Shown here in pieces: positions 9,169 to 18,227 of a stretch of 64,000 bases of DNA. Each line of letters begins with the position of its first letter. The first letter of the stretch is position 1. The notes under the pieces are model-generated. The model searched no databases and had not been told where the DNA came from. It was given only the letters and a program-made list of their open reading frames with translations. Position numbers and translations under genes: made by a program. Where the stretch lies: assembly GCF_001969385.1 (NCBI RefSeq), contig NZ_CP014796.1, positions 2,807,501-2,871,500 of the forward strand. Reading direction: 5' to 3'. Source of the stretch: Salipiger profundus (GTDB lineage: Bacteria; Pseudomonadota; Alphaproteobacteria; Rhodobacterales; Rhodobacteraceae).

Positions 9169-11718
9169 TCACGACAGCAGGCGCGTGACCATCTCGGTCA
9201 CGTCGCGCGACAGGCCCGGCCGGTCCGCGATGCGCTGAAGCTCGGCCTTCATCATTGCCTGCCGGTCCGTGTCATAACGTTTCCAGGTCTGGAAGACCGA
9301 GCACATCCGTGCCGTGGTCTGCGGGTTCTTCTCGTCCAGCTTGATGAGCCAGTCCGCCAGCAGCCGGTAGCCGCGCCCGTCCTTCGCGTGGAAACCCGCG
9401 TGGTTCATCGCCAGCGAGCCCATCACCGCGCGGAAGCGGTTGGGGTTCTTCCAGTCGAAGTCGGGCCGCTTCGTCAGCGCCTCGGCGCGGGCTGCGGCGT
9501 TTTCCGGTGCCGTCGCTGCGACCTGCAGCGCGAACCACTTGTCCATCACCAGCCGGTCGTTCTTCCATTGCGCCTCGAACGCCGCGAGCGCCTTGTCCTC
9601 GGCGCCGGCCGAGATCAGGCAGCTGAGCGCGCCCAGTTGCAGCGTCATGTTGTCGGCGGCGTCGAACTGCGCCTGTGCCGCCGCCCCGCCGTCGAGCCGG
9701 GTGCGCAGGGACAGAACCACGTTGCCGAGCGCGCGCTTGCCGGACTGCTCGGCATCGGGGGCGTAGTCGTCATCGACGCGCATTTGCCCGGACAGCTCCG
9801 GCAGCAGCGCCGACCAGCGCTCGGCCATGGCGTTGCGCAGGGTTTCCGTCGCGGCGTAGATCGCATCGGGGTCTGGCGTGACGCCCTTGGCATGCAGCAT
9901 CTGCGCCAGTTCCGCCTGCGTCGGCAGCGCCAGCATCAGCGCCCGGAAGGCCGGGTCGAGTGCGTCGTCGCGAATGACCTGCTCCAGCGCGTCGATCCAC
10001 GCCATGTCGGGGCCGTCGCCCTCGGTGATCATCGCGTAGAGACAGGCACGCGCCAGGTCGCGGCTCGATTCCCAGCGGTTGAAGGCGTCGCTGTCATGCG
10101 CCAGCAGGAAGCGCTTCTCGTCCGGGGCGCTATCGCGCTCGAGCACCACCGGCGCAGAGAAACCGCGCAGGATCGAGGGCACCGGCTTCGACGACAGGCC
10201 CTCGAAGGTGAAGCTCTGCTCGGCCTCGGTCATCTCGAGCACGGTGGTCCCGACCACCTCGTCACCGTTGGGATTCAGCAGGCCAACGGCGATCGGCAGC
10301 ACCTGCGGCGCCTTCTCGGCCTGCCCGGGCGTCGGCGGCGTGTGCTGCGCGAAGGTCAGCGTGTAGGTTCCGTCGGCATAGTCCTCGGTGACGCTCAGGT
10401 GCGGCGTGCCCGACTGCGAATACCAGCGCTTGAACTGCGACAGGTCGCGGCCCGTTGCCTCCTCGAAGACGCGCAGCCAGTCCTCGATGGTGGCGGCATC
10501 GCCGTCGTGGCGGTCGAAGTAGAGATCCAACGCCTTGGCGTAGTCGTCCTCGCCCACCAGCCGCTTGAGCATACCGATGACCTCGGCGCCCTTCTCGTAG
10601 ACGGTGGCGGTGTAGAAGTTGTTGATTTCCTGGAAGCTCTCGGGCCGCACCGGGTGCGACAGAGGGCCCTGGTCCTCAGGGAACTGGCGGGCGCGCAGGT
10701 CGATCACGTCCGAGATCCGCTTGACCTCGGCCGAGCGCATGTCGGAGGTGAACTCGCTGTCGCGGAACACCGTCAGCCCTTCTTTCAGGCACAGCTGGAA
10801 CCAGTCGCGGCAGGTGATGCGGTTGCCGGTCCAGTTGTGGAAATACTCATGCGCGATGATCGCCTCGATGCGCTCGAAGTTGGCGTCGGTCGAGGTCTCG
10901 GGAGAGGCGAGCACGCAGGAGCTGTTGAAGATGTTGAGCCCCTTGTTCTCCATCGCGCCCATGTTGAAATCATCGACCGCGACGATGTTGAAGATGTCGA
11001 GGTCGTATTCCCGGCCGTAGATCTCTTCGTCCCATTTCATCGAGGCCTTGAGCGCCTCCATCCCGAAGGCGCATTTGCCCTCGTCGCCCGGGCGCACCCA
11101 GATGTTCAGCTCGACGTCCTTGCCGGACATCGTGGTGAACTCACCGGGGTGGTTCACGAGATCCCCCGCGACCAGCGCGAACAGGTAGGCCGGCTTCGGC
11201 CACGGGTCGTGCCATTCCGCCCAGCCTTCGCCGCTGTCGGTCGGGTTGCCGTTCGAAAGCTTCACCTTCTCGTCGCCCTCGATGCGGACGGTGAAGGTGG
11301 CCATGACGTCGGGCCGGTCGGGATAATAGGTGATCTTGCGGAAGCCCTCGGCCTCGCACTGTGTGCAATACATGCCGTTCGACATGTAGAGCCCCTCGAG
11401 AGCGGTGTTCTCGGCCGGTGCGATCTCGACGTCGCTTTCCCACAGGAACGGCCCGTCGGGCACCGTGCAGGTCAGGCCCTGCGGCGTGACCTCGGGTGTG
11501 ACCTCGGTCCCGTCGATGGCGGCGCGGATCAGTGTCAGCTCTTCACCGTGCAGGAAGAAGTCCTGCGCGGGGGCGTTCGGGTTTGGTTCGAAATGGATGC
11601 GGGTCTTTACGCGGGTGGCGTTCGGCGCCAGCGTCACGGTGAGGTGAACATCCGCGACCTGCCAGCCGAAAGGTTTGTAATCCTTGAGATAAATCGTCTG
11701 GGGGCTTGCGTCTTCCAT
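9169..11718 (-). CDS. pepN: aminopeptidase N (M1 metallopeptidase)
   Basis: An 849-residue cytoplasmic zinc aminopeptidase that removes N-terminal residues from peptides in protein turnover. It carries the exopeptidase motif GAMENKG, the zinc-binding HEYFHNWTGNRIT (HExxH) and the third ligand in LKEGLTVFRDSEF. Length matches the E. coli-type PepN of about 870 residues, including the C-terminal helical domain. The ATG at 11718 starts MEDASPQTIYLKDYKPFGW, the usual beginning. It diverges from a small membrane-protein gene, with 113 bp for both promoters. Confidence 0.96.
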   Translation of the reverse strand: MEDASPQTIYLKDYKPFGWQVADVHLTVTLAPNATRVKTRIHFEPNPNAPAQDFFLHGEELTLIRAAIDGTEVTPEVTPQGLTCTVPDGPFLWESDVEIAPAENTALEGLYMSNGMYCTQCEAEGFRKITYYPDRPDVMATFTVRIEGDEKVKLSNGNPTDSGEGWAEWHDPWPKPAYLFALVAGDLVNHPGEFTTMSGKDVELNIWVRPGDEGKCAFGMEALKASMKWDEEIYGREYDLDIFNIVAVDDFNMGAMENKGLNIFNSSCVLASPETSTDANFERIEAIIAHEYFHNWTGNRITCRDWFQLCLKEGLTVFRDSEFTSDMRSAEVKRISDVIDLRARQFPEDQGPLSHPVRPESFQEINNFYTATVYEKGAEVIGMLKRLVGEDDYAKALDLYFDRHDGDAATIEDWLRVFEEATGRDLSQFKRWYSQSGTPHLSVTEDYADGTYTLTFAQHTPPTPGQAEKAPQVLPIAVGLLNPNGDEVVGTTVLEMTEAEQSFTFEGLSSKPVPSILRGFSAPVVLERDSAPDEKRFLLAHDSDAFNRWESSRDLARACLYAMITEGDGPDMAWIDALEQVIRDDALDPAFRALMLALPTQAELAQMLHAKGVTPDPDAIYAATETLRNAMAERWSALLPELSGQMRVDDDYAPDAEQSGKRALGNVVLSLRTRLDGGAAAQAQFDAADNMTLQLGALSCLISAGAEDKALAAFEAQWKNDRLVMDKWFALQVAATAPENAAARAEALTKRPDFDWKNPNRFRAVMGSLAMNHAGFHAKDGRGYRLLADWLIKLDEKNPQTTARMCSVFQTWKRYDTDRQAMMKAELQRIADRPGLSRDVTEMVTRLLS

Positions 11719-11831
11719 GTCTCTCGTCCTTCGGTCTGGCAGGGCGCCGGAACGACGCCCGTTGCGTGCGTGTTAGAATCCCAGACGCCGCGCAGCAAGC
11801 GCGCCCCTGTCACGTTTTAGGAGGTTGAACG

Positions 11832-12110
11832 ATGTCGGCACCCGATACCAACGTCAAGAAACAGGAAAAGCAACACCGCGGCCCGCTCTGGGGCATGTGG
11901 GCCGGGCTCGGTTTCGTCGCGGTCCTGTTCGTGGTGTGGCTGTTCTGGGTCTTCGCCGAGGGTCAGGAACCCACCGAGGCAACCGAGCAGGTCGATGGTT
12001 CCACCGGACAGGTGGAGCAGGTCGACGAAGGTGCGACCGTCCAGCAGGACGCGGAGGAAGTGAACGTCGTTCCCGAGGGCGCGGACGCGGCCCCCACCGA
12101 GAGCGAGTGA
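11832..12110 (+). CDS. small single-pass membrane protein, hypothetical
   Basis: A 92-residue protein with a basic N-terminus (NVKKQEKQHRG), one membrane helix (WGMWAGLGFVAVLFVVWLFW, residues 20-39) and an acidic low-complexity tail rich in Glu, Gln and Val. The Cys-free helix without a cleavage site suggests an anchored protein with the tail in the periplasm. It has a strong ribosome site, AGGAGG, ten bases before the ATG. I do not know its function; similar small proteins occur in related genomes as far as I recall. Confidence 0.75.
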   Translation: MSAPDTNVKKQEKQHRGPLWGMWAGLGFVAVLFVVWLFWVFAEGQEPTEATEQVDGSTGQVEQVDEGATVQQDAEEVNVVPEGADAAPTESE

Positions 12111-12162
12111 CGCCGGACAGGGCAATCGGAAACGGTTGTTCTGAAATTTCAAATTTTTCGCA

Positions 12163-12190
12163 GGGGCGTGGAACCAATCCGCGCCCTTCT
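12163..12190 (+). terminator. possible weak terminator
   Basis: GGGCGTGG (12164-12171) pairs with CCGCGCCC (12179-12186) with one G-U pair, followed by TTCTGCGTTT. It lies between the small membrane protein and the MFS gene. Confidence 0.35.
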
Positions 12191-12231
12191 GCGTTTGTGC
12201 GCCGACCCAGCGGAATGCGAGGCAACAGGCA

Positions 12232-13494
12232 ATGGACGGAACGCGCGCGGGCCGCATCTTCGCGGCGCTGAGCGAGGCAGAAGGCGATCTGCCCCCCGAA
12301 GAGGCGCGCAACGGTCTGCGCCACGTCCTGTCCCTCTCGATGACCAAGCTTGCCGATGGTTTGATCAATCCCAAGCTCGTGCTCGCGTGGCTTGCGCAGG
12401 CGCTCGGCGCGCCGGCGCTGCTCGTCGGGCTGCTGGTGCCCATCCGCGAGGCCGGGGCGCTGTTGCCGCAGATGCTGCTGGCGGGGCGCGTGCGAGCCAT
12501 GCGCCACCGCAAGTGGGCCTGGGTGATCGGCTCGCTGGGGCAGGGGGTGGCCGCGGCCGGCATGGTCGCCGTGGCGCTGACCTTGCAGGACTGGGCGGCC
12601 GGCATCGCGATGTGCGCGCTGCTCGCCATGCTGGCGCTGTCGCGGGCGGCCTCCTCGGTCAGCTACAAGGACGTTCTCGGGAAGACCGTGCAGAAGACCC
12701 GGCGGGGCGCCGTGACCGGCACGGCAGCCTCGGTCGCCTCGGCGGGGGTCATCCTGTTCGCGCTGCTGCTGATGAGCGGGCTGATCGAGAACACCTCGGC
12801 CCTGACCGCCGCCGTCGCGCTTGCGGCGCTGCTCTGGGTCGCGGCCGGCGCGCTGTTCTCGAGGCTCGAGGAAGCGCCCTCCGAAGAAGACGGCAGCGCT
12901 CCGGCGATCGACCTGCGCCCGTTCCGCGATGACCCGCAGTTCCGCCGCTTCGTCTATGCCCGCGGCGCGCTGACCGCGACCGCGCTCGCGCCGCCCTACA
13001 TCGTGCTGCTCGACACCGGCGAGGGGGCGTTGCAGAAACTCGGCGCGCTGGTGCTGGCCTCGGCTGCGGCCTCCTTCGCAAGCTCCTACGTCTGGGGCCG
13101 GCTTGCGGACCGCTCGTCGCGCCGCGTGCTGATGCTGTCCGGCTTCTCTGGAGCCGCCGCGCTGGCGCTTGCCGCCCTCGCGGGGCTCACGGGCTGGGCC
13201 GGCGGGGCGATCTGGGTCACCCCGGTGCTGCTCTTCGGGCTGATGGTGGCCTACCACGGCGTGCGGCAGGGGCGGTCGACCTATCTTGTCGACATGGCGC
13301 CCGAGTCCGACCGTGCTTCCTACGCGGCGCTTGCCAACACGCTGATCGGCGCGTTGCTGCTTGTCTCCGGGGCGTTCGGCGGCGCGCTGGCCTGGATCGG
13401 CCCGGTTGCGGCGCTTGCCGGTTTTGCCGCCCTCGCGTGTCTTGGCGGCCTTGTCGCCGCCGGTCTGCACGAGGTCGAGCGCTCGGACGATTGA
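12232..13494 (+). CDS. MFS transporter
   Basis: A 420-residue inner-membrane protein with about 12 hydrophobic segments. Its short cytoplasmic loop between TM2 and TM3 (GRVRAMRHRKWAW) fits the major facilitator superfamily, as does the repeat of the pattern in the second half (GRLADRSSRRVLMLSG). The first 40 residues are a cytoplasmic extension (FAALSEAEGDLPPEEARN) before TM1. No substrate-specific motif is recognised. A LysE-type exporter and an EamA transporter follow on the same strand with gaps of about 80 and 71 bp. Confidence 0.82.
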   Translation: MDGTRAGRIFAALSEAEGDLPPEEARNGLRHVLSLSMTKLADGLINPKLVLAWLAQALGAPALLVGLLVPIREAGALLPQMLLAGRVRAMRHRKWAWVIGSLGQGVAAAGMVAVALTLQDWAAGIAMCALLAMLALSRAASSVSYKDVLGKTVQKTRRGAVTGTAASVASAGVILFALLLMSGLIENTSALTAAVALAALLWVAAGALFSRLEEAPSEEDGSAPAIDLRPFRDDPQFRRFVYARGALTATALAPPYIVLLDTGEGALQKLGALVLASAAASFASSYVWGRLADRSSRRVLMLSGFSGAAALALAALAGLTGWAGGAIWVTPVLLFGLMVAYHGVRQGRSTYLVDMAPESDRASYAALANTLIGALLLVSGAFGGALAWIGPVAALAGFAALACLGGLVAAGLHEVERSDD

Positions 13495-13575
13495 CCGTCG
13501 GACCGTGACGCGCGGGCTGGGCACCACCGGCGCGCGATGCTAGCAGCGTCTCCGGGCAATCGGACGGGGAACGAC

Positions 13576-14175
13576 ATGCAGGCAGCACTCGGAGGCTTCG
13601 CGCTCGGGCTTTCGCTCATCGTGGCGATCGGTGCGCAGAACGCATTCGTGCTGCGGCAGGGGCTGCTCCGGTCGCATGTCTTCACGGTCTGCCTGATCTG
13701 CGCCCTGTCCGACGCGCTGCTGATCCTGCTGGGGGTCACAGGGTTCGGCGCCCTGACCACGGCGGTCCCGGGGCTCGAGACCGCGATGCGCTGGCTCGGG
13801 GCGGCCTTCCTGATCTGGTATGGCGCGCGCAGCCTGTTCGCGGCGTGGCGCGGAGGTGAGACGCTCCGCGCGGGCGGGGCGGACCCGGCCGGCAGCCGCC
13901 GGGCCGCGATCCTGACCTGCCTCGCCTTCACCTGGCTCAATCCGCATGTCTATCTCGATACGGTAGTGCTGCTCGGCGCGGTGTCGGCGCAATACGAGCC
14001 GCGCGCCGCCTTTGCGGCAGGTGCGATGATCGCCTCCTTCTTATTCTTCTTCTCGCTGGGCTACGGCGCCCGTGCGCTCGGGCCGCTGTTCGAGAAACCG
14101 CTGGCGTGGCGCGTGCTCGACCTGCTCATCGGCCTTGTCATGTGGGCCATCGCGGCGCGGCTGGCATTCGGCTGA
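13576..14175 (+). CDS. argO: LysE/ArgO family amino acid exporter
   Basis: A 199-residue inner-membrane exporter, six segments, of the LysE/ArgO type that expels basic amino acids such as arginine or lysine. The opening FALGLSLIVAIGAQNAFVLRQGL is nearly the family signature. The conserved FTWLNPHVYLDTVVLLG block is in the middle. The ATG at 13576, after GGGGA, gives the usual family start; an upstream in-frame codon at 13537 would add 13 polar residues. The LysG-type regulator often found next to this gene is absent. Confidence 0.85.
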   Translation: MQAALGGFALGLSLIVAIGAQNAFVLRQGLLRSHVFTVCLICALSDALLILLGVTGFGALTTAVPGLETAMRWLGAAFLIWYGARSLFAAWRGGETLRAGGADPAGSRRAAILTCLAFTWLNPHVYLDTVVLLGAVSAQYEPRAAFAAGAMIASFLFFFSLGYGARALGPLFEKPLAWRVLDLLIGLVMWAIAARLAFG

Positions 14176-14246
14176 GCCACGCCGGCGCGCGCCACGAGCC
14201 GCTTTTCGGCTTGCGCACGGCCGTTCGCAGGCTAACAGTCCCGGCC

Positions 14247-15155
14247 ATGGCAACCCCTGCGGAAAACGTGTCGTCGCCCCTGCGTGGGGCCCTTTGGATG
14301 GTCGTGACGGGCCTGTGCTTCGTGGCTGTCACCGCGCTCGTGAAACTGCTGGCCGGGCGCGTGCCGGCAGCCGAGTCGGCCTTTCTGCGCTACGTCTTCG
14401 GTCTGCTCATCCTGCTGCCCGCGTGGCGCGAGCTGGCGGCGCTGCGGTTGTCGCGGCGCCAGCTCGGTCTGACCGTGCTGCGCGGAGTGGCCCAGACCGG
14501 CGGGGTGCTTTGCTGGTTCTTCGCGATGACCCGCATCCCGATCGCCGAGGTCACGGCGATGAACTACCTCACCCCCGTCTACGTCACGATCCTCGCGGCC
14601 CTCGTGCTTGGAGAACGGCTGGCGATCCGGAGGATCATGGCCATCGGCGCGGCGCTCGCGGGGGCGCTGCTGATCCTGCGGCCCGGCTTCCGCGAACTCG
14701 ATCCGGGGCATTTCGCGATGCTCGGCACGGCGCTGCTGTTCTCGGTCTCCTATCTCATCGCCAAGATCATCTCGGGCGAGATGAGCGCGGCGGCGGTGGT
14801 CGTGCTGCTGTCGATCTCGGTGGCGCTGGGGCTGTTTCCCTTCGCGATGGCGGTCTGGGTGACGCCGTCCTGGGGCGATCTCGCGATCCTCGTCGCGGTG
14901 GCGGGCTTCGCCACCGGCGGCCATTACGCGATGACGCTGGCCTTCGCGGCGGCACCGGTGACGGTTACGCAGCCGGTGACCTTCCTGCAGCTCGTCTGGT
15001 CGGTGCTGGTGGGCGCGCTCTTTTTCGGCGAAGGCGTCGACCTCTGGGTCGTTGCGGGCGGCACGGTCATCATGGGGGCCGTGCTCTTCATCACCTGGCG
15101 CGAGGCGATGCTTAAGCGGAAGGTCGCGCCGCGTGGGCCGGAAGCCCAGTCCTGA
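14247..15155 (+). CDS. DMT superfamily (EamA) transporter
   Basis: A 302-residue inner-membrane protein with ten predicted segments and two EamA repeats (about residues 12-145 and 155-290). Each repeat includes the characteristic start (WMVVTGLCFVAVTALVKLL) and end (LGERLAIRRIMAIGAALAG). Members export amino acids and other metabolites; the substrate here is unknown. The ATG at 14247 starts before the first helix and is preferred to an earlier in-frame codon inside the argO reading frame. A short hairpin without a T-run (15160-15176) follows. Confidence 0.85.
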   Translation: MATPAENVSSPLRGALWMVVTGLCFVAVTALVKLLAGRVPAAESAFLRYVFGLLILLPAWRELAALRLSRRQLGLTVLRGVAQTGGVLCWFFAMTRIPIAEVTAMNYLTPVYVTILAALVLGERLAIRRIMAIGAALAGALLILRPGFRELDPGHFAMLGTALLFSVSYLIAKIISGEMSAAAVVVLLSISVALGLFPFAMAVWVTPSWGDLAILVAVAGFATGGHYAMTLAFAAAPVTVTQPVTFLQLVWSVLVGALFFGEGVDLWVVAGGTVIMGAVLFITWREAMLKRKVAPRGPEAQS

Positions 15156-15266
15156 GCGGGGAAACGCAGCGTTTCCAGATCCCGAAAAATCCTCGGTCGC
15201 AGCGCAGTTCTGCCCCATTTCGCCCGCAGCCTGTCTGCAGTTCATAGCTTAATGGAGAGTAGAAAG

Positions 15267-15464
15267 ATGTTTGCCGAGACCAAGCTGACCGACGATCTGA
15301 ACGACGTGCGTGATTTCCTGCTGAGCGAGCGCCGCAAGGTGCTGTCGGAGGCAGAGTGGCGTTTCCGCATGCGCGGCTACGGCTACAACCTGCGCCGCAC
15401 CGAGGGTGGCCTCGAGGTGGCGCGGCTGCCGCAGAACCGGGTGTTGGGCACGCTCGAGATCTGA
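15267..15464 (+). CDS. small hypothetical protein
   Basis: A 65-residue basic soluble protein (KLTDDLNDVRDFLLSERRKVLSEAEWRFR begins it in two parts). The ATG at 15267 lies seven bases after GGAGAG and is chosen over an in-frame ATG at 15252 that precedes this ribosome site. The charge pattern suggests one amphipathic helix followed by a beta-hairpin (GYNLRRTEGGLEVARL). No family is recognised, but codon use matches its neighbours and the ribosome site is good. Confidence 0.65.
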   Translation: MFAETKLTDDLNDVRDFLLSERRKVLSEAEWRFRMRGYGYNLRRTEGGLEVARLPQNRVLGTLEI

Positions 15465-15566
15465 GCCGGCACCGGGTGCGAGCGCCTCTCGAGCGGCAAT
15501 CCCGCGCGCTCTTCGGCAGTATTCAGAAATAATTAACTTTTCTTAACGAACGGGCTTGCGGCCCTG

Positions 15567-16274
15567 ATGCGGCGGCGCGACATGCGATGCATGTTCAGAC
15601 GTCGCCTCGCCGCCATCCCCCTTGTTGCAATCGCAATGATCGCTGCCACGACCGCGATGGCGGACCCGTCGGGTCGCGTCCGCGTGGTCGATGGAGACAC
15701 GCTCGACGTGGGCGGTGTGCGGGTGCGCCTGCACGGCATCGACGCGCCGGAGAGCGCGCAGATGTGCGGCGGCGACGGTGTGCCGATGTGGGGCTGCGGC
15801 GCATGGGTGACGCGCGAGGTGCGCAGCCGCTACGAGGGGCGCGAGGCCAGCTGCGAGACGCTCGACACCGACCGCTACGGACGGTCCGTGGCGCGCTGCA
15901 CCGTCTCGGGCAAGGACATCGGCCGGACACTGGTGCGCGAGGGCATGGCCTTTGCCTACCGCGCCTACTCGTGGGATTACGATCTGGACGAGAAGGGCGC
16001 GGCGGTCGAGGGCCGGGGCCTGCATGGCGAAGGCGTCCAGTCGCCGGCGGCGTTTCGCGCCGACGCACGGGCAGGGCGGGCGGCCGTCAACAGGGCGGAT
16101 GCCCCCGCAGGCTGCACGATCAAGGGCAACATCGCCCGCGACGGCGAGCGCATCTACCACATGCCGGGACAACAGAACTACGGAGCCACGCGGATCAGCG
16201 AAGGCAAGGGTGAGCGGTGGTTCTGCTCGGAAGCCGAGGCCCGGGCGGCAGGCTGGCGCCGGGCACTGCGCTGA
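15567..16274 (+). CDS. secreted SNase-like (thermonuclease family) protein
   Basis: A 235-residue exported nuclease-like protein. A signal peptide (RRRLAAIPLVAIAMIAATTAMA) precedes a staphylococcal nuclease fold: VRVVDGDTLDVGGVRVRLHGIDAPE (in pieces) supplies the Asp residues and DTDRYGRSVARC the Arg. The family acts on nucleic acids with calcium. The last 60 residues form a Cys-bounded module, C-T-I-K-G-N-I to RWFCSEAEARAAGW, common behind SNase domains in this group. Start codons at 15567, 15582 and 15591 are all possible; the last would give the shortest signal peptide. Confidence 0.85.
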   Translation: MRRRDMRCMFRRRLAAIPLVAIAMIAATTAMADPSGRVRVVDGDTLDVGGVRVRLHGIDAPESAQMCGGDGVPMWGCGAWVTREVRSRYEGREASCETLDTDRYGRSVARCTVSGKDIGRTLVREGMAFAYRAYSWDYDLDEKGAAVEGRGLHGEGVQSPAAFRADARAGRAAVNRADAPAGCTIKGNIARDGERIYHMPGQQNYGATRISEGKGERWFCSEAEARAAGWRRALR

Positions 16275-16410
16275 CCTTCGAGCGATCCTGGCGCATCGGT
16301 TTGATCCCGGTCAATGTGGGCGCTTGCGGCCCGTGCAAGATTGCTCTTCCGGGCGGGGCGCCGCGAGGTTCTCACTCCGGAAAAGTCAATGAACACGAAG
16401 GAATGGCCGC

Positions 16411-16656
16411 ATGTCCCACGTCCCGCACGAACTGCTTCAGGAGTTTCCGGATCACGCCGACACCATCGCGGCACTGAAGGCGCGCGACCGGCACTTCGCG
16501 CATCTCGCCGCGCAGTATCACGACATCAACCGCGAGGTGCACCGGGCGGAGACCGACGTTGCGCCGACGGATGATTTCGCTCTGACCGAGATGCGCAAGC
16601 GGCGCGCCCTGCTGAAGGACGAGATCTACGTAGCGCTGACGCGCGAGACGGCCTGA
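16411..16656 (+). CDS. YdcH family protein (DUF465)
   Basis: An 81-residue helical protein with the DUF465 pattern: HELLQEFPDHADTIAALK, then HFAHLAAQYHDINREVHRAE and RKRRALLKDEIYVAL. Such proteins form a two-helix coiled coil, probably cytoplasmic; their role is unknown. The gene stands alone and converges with a glutathione peroxidase gene 22 bp away. Confidence 0.88.
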   Translation: MSHVPHELLQEFPDHADTIAALKARDRHFAHLAAQYHDINREVHRAETDVAPTDDFALTEMRKRRALLKDEIYVALTRETA

Positions 16657-16678
16657 CCTCGCTGCGTGACTGCGCGGG

Positions 16679-17194
16679 TCAGTCGAGCAGCGCCTCGATG
16701 CGGCTGACGATGGGTTGAGAGAGCGGCCGCGTGGTCGCGCCCCAGCCCTCGATGAAGCTGCCATCGGGGCCGATGAGCGCCTTGTTGAAGTTCCAGCTTG
16801 GCGCGAAGCCCTGCGCGTCGAGCCAGCGGTAGAGCGGGTGGGCCTCGGTGCCGGTGACGCGGGTGATCGTCGTCATCGGCATGTCGAGGTCGAAGTTCAG
16901 CTCGCAGAAGTCCTTGACCGCGGCCTCGTCGGCGAGCTCCTGCCGGAAGTCGTTCGACGGGACGGTGAGCACTACCAGTCCGCGGTCGCGGTAGCGATCG
17001 TAGAGCGCCTGCAGACCGTCGAACTGCGGGGTGAAGCCGCAGCGCGAGGCGGTGTTGACCACCAGCACCGGCTGCCCGTGCCACTGGTCGAGCGACAGAC
17101 TGCCGCCGTCGATGCTGTCGAAGCGGAACGCCTGCGCCGCCATGACGGGCAGGGCGAGGGCGAAGGCGAGCAGGGCAAGCACAATGCGGATCAT
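16679..17194 (-). CDS. glutathione peroxidase family protein, exported
   Basis: A 171-residue thiol peroxidase. The peroxidatic residue is Cys52 in NTASRCGFTPQ, not selenocysteine, and WNFNKALIGPDG carries the conserved Trp/Asn. Cys-type members usually use thioredoxin rather than glutathione. A signal peptide (RIVLALLAFALALPVMAAQA) sends it to the periplasm, where it would remove hydroperoxides. The ATG at 17194 follows a strong AGGAGG site (17201-17207 on the opposite strand). Confidence 0.9.
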   Translation of the reverse strand: MIRIVLALLAFALALPVMAAQAFRFDSIDGGSLSLDQWHGQPVLVVNTASRCGFTPQFDGLQALYDRYRDRGLVVLTVPSNDFRQELADEAAVKDFCELNFDLDMPMTTITRVTGTEAHPLYRWLDAQGFAPSWNFNKALIGPDGSFIEGWGATTRPLSQPIVSRIEALLD

Positions 17195-17297
17195 CACGAG
17201 TCCTCCTGATGGCGTGAAGTAGCATGACTTTGCGGAAGTCAATATACTGGTCAGGGGATCGCGCAGTGCCTATGTTTCCCCGATCAGGAGGTGTGCC

Positions 17298-17567
17298 ATG
17301 GCCGGAGGCTGGAGCCGCGACGGCGCGGTGAGTGAACAGATCGAGGCGTCGATTTCCGACGAGTTGCAGCGGATGCGGGCGCGCAAGGGCCCGACGGGCG
17401 AGAGCCTGACCCATTGCGCCGAATGCGATGAGCCCATTCCGGAGAAGCGCCGGCAGGCGATCCCGGGCGTGAAGCTCTGCATCGACTGCCAGCAGGAACG
17501 CGACGGCGTGCAGAAGGCGCGCGGGGGCATCAACCGGCGCGGCTCGAAGGATTCCCAGCTGAAGTGA
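17298..17567 (+). CDS. DksA/TraR-type C4 zinc finger protein
   Basis: An 89-residue protein with one zinc finger: CAEC (near residue 40) and CIDC (near residue 60) separated by PIPEKRRQAIPGVKL, the pattern of the DksA/TraR C-terminal domain. DksA relatives bind RNA polymerase through the secondary channel, but this short form lacks most of the N-terminal coiled coil with its Asp tip and is closer to TraR or YbiI-like proteins. The ribosome site AGGAGGTG precedes the ATG. A stand-alone gene between divergent and convergent neighbours. Confidence 0.85.
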   Translation: MAGGWSRDGAVSEQIEASISDELQRMRARKGPTGESLTHCAECDEPIPEKRRQAIPGVKLCIDCQQERDGVQKARGGINRRGSKDSQLK

Positions 17568-17840
17568 TCTGGCGGTGCGGGCGCGGAGCGCCCGCGCAGG
17601 TCTCTCGGCGGCGGCCTGGGGCCTTGCCTCGGGTTGGCGCCCGGTGGTCGGGGCGGTCCTTCCTGCCCCAGCCCTATGCCGTTTGTGTGGCTGGCCCGAT
17701 TTGCCGAGAGGCGTCCGAGGGGCAGGTCTGCCCTCGGCGCGCCTGTTCGAGGGTGGGGCGAGTCTCCGCCGCGTCAAGGACGCCTTCGGCGCCGCGCGTC
17801 CGCGCGGTGGCCTTGCGGCCATCCCTGACCCGCCGGAGAC
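17568..17840. other. GC-rich intergenic region with many inverted repeats, no gene seen
   Basis: Between the zinc finger gene and a minus-strand membrane protein. It contains short self-complementary runs such as GGGCGCGGAGCGCCC and CCGCGCGTCCGCGCGG. Open frames exist on both strands but none has a ribosome site or recognisable protein. It could act as a bidirectional termination region or hold dispersed palindromic repeats. Confidence 0.4.
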
Positions 17841-18119
17841 TCAGCGGTTCTTGTCGCCCCCCGGGTCCGACCGGCTGATCTTGCGCCGCAGGGCGCGCCA
17901 CATCGGCACCACGTCGAGCGCCGCGACGCCCAGTCCGAGCGGGATCATCCAGAAGCCGAGGATCGGCAGGAAGCCGAGGATGCCGCCGCAGATCAGCAGG
18001 ATGCCCAGCAGCAGCCGCAACCCGGGTGGCACCCGGCGGCGGACGTGCACGAGCATGCGCTTGATGCGGTGGCGAAAGCGCCGCATCCGGTCCTGCCGGG
18101 GAGGGAGAGAAGGGGGCAT
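17841..18119 (-). CDS. small two-helix membrane protein, hypothetical
   Basis: A 92-residue protein with a very basic N-terminus (RRFRHRIKRMLVHVRRR), then two closely spaced hydrophobic segments (LRLLLGILLICGGILGFL and LGFWMIPLGLGVAALDVV), then a basic tail. It is likely an inner-membrane hairpin. The Gly/Pro-rich middle, GILGFLPILGFWMIPLG, recalls small PGPGW-like membrane proteins of Rhodobacteraceae, though I cannot assign it. The start may be the ATG at 18119 or an internal Met 11 codons later. Confidence 0.65.
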   Translation of the reverse strand: MPPSLPPRQDRMRRFRHRIKRMLVHVRRRVPPGLRLLLGILLICGGILGFLPILGFWMIPLGLGVAALDVVPMWRALRRKISRSDPGGDKNR

Positions 18120-18227
18120 GCGTGGTCTTTTCGTCCTCGGGTGATCTGCCGGACAGATGTCGGGGCCGCGCGTGCCTGGATCAAGGCCGTGTGGCCGCCC
18201 TGGGACATGATCCGCCGATCCGCACGC

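Noticed and set aside
16679..17194. Selenocysteine glutathione peroxidase
   Set aside because: The active-site codon is Cys (NTASRCGF), with no in-frame TGA.
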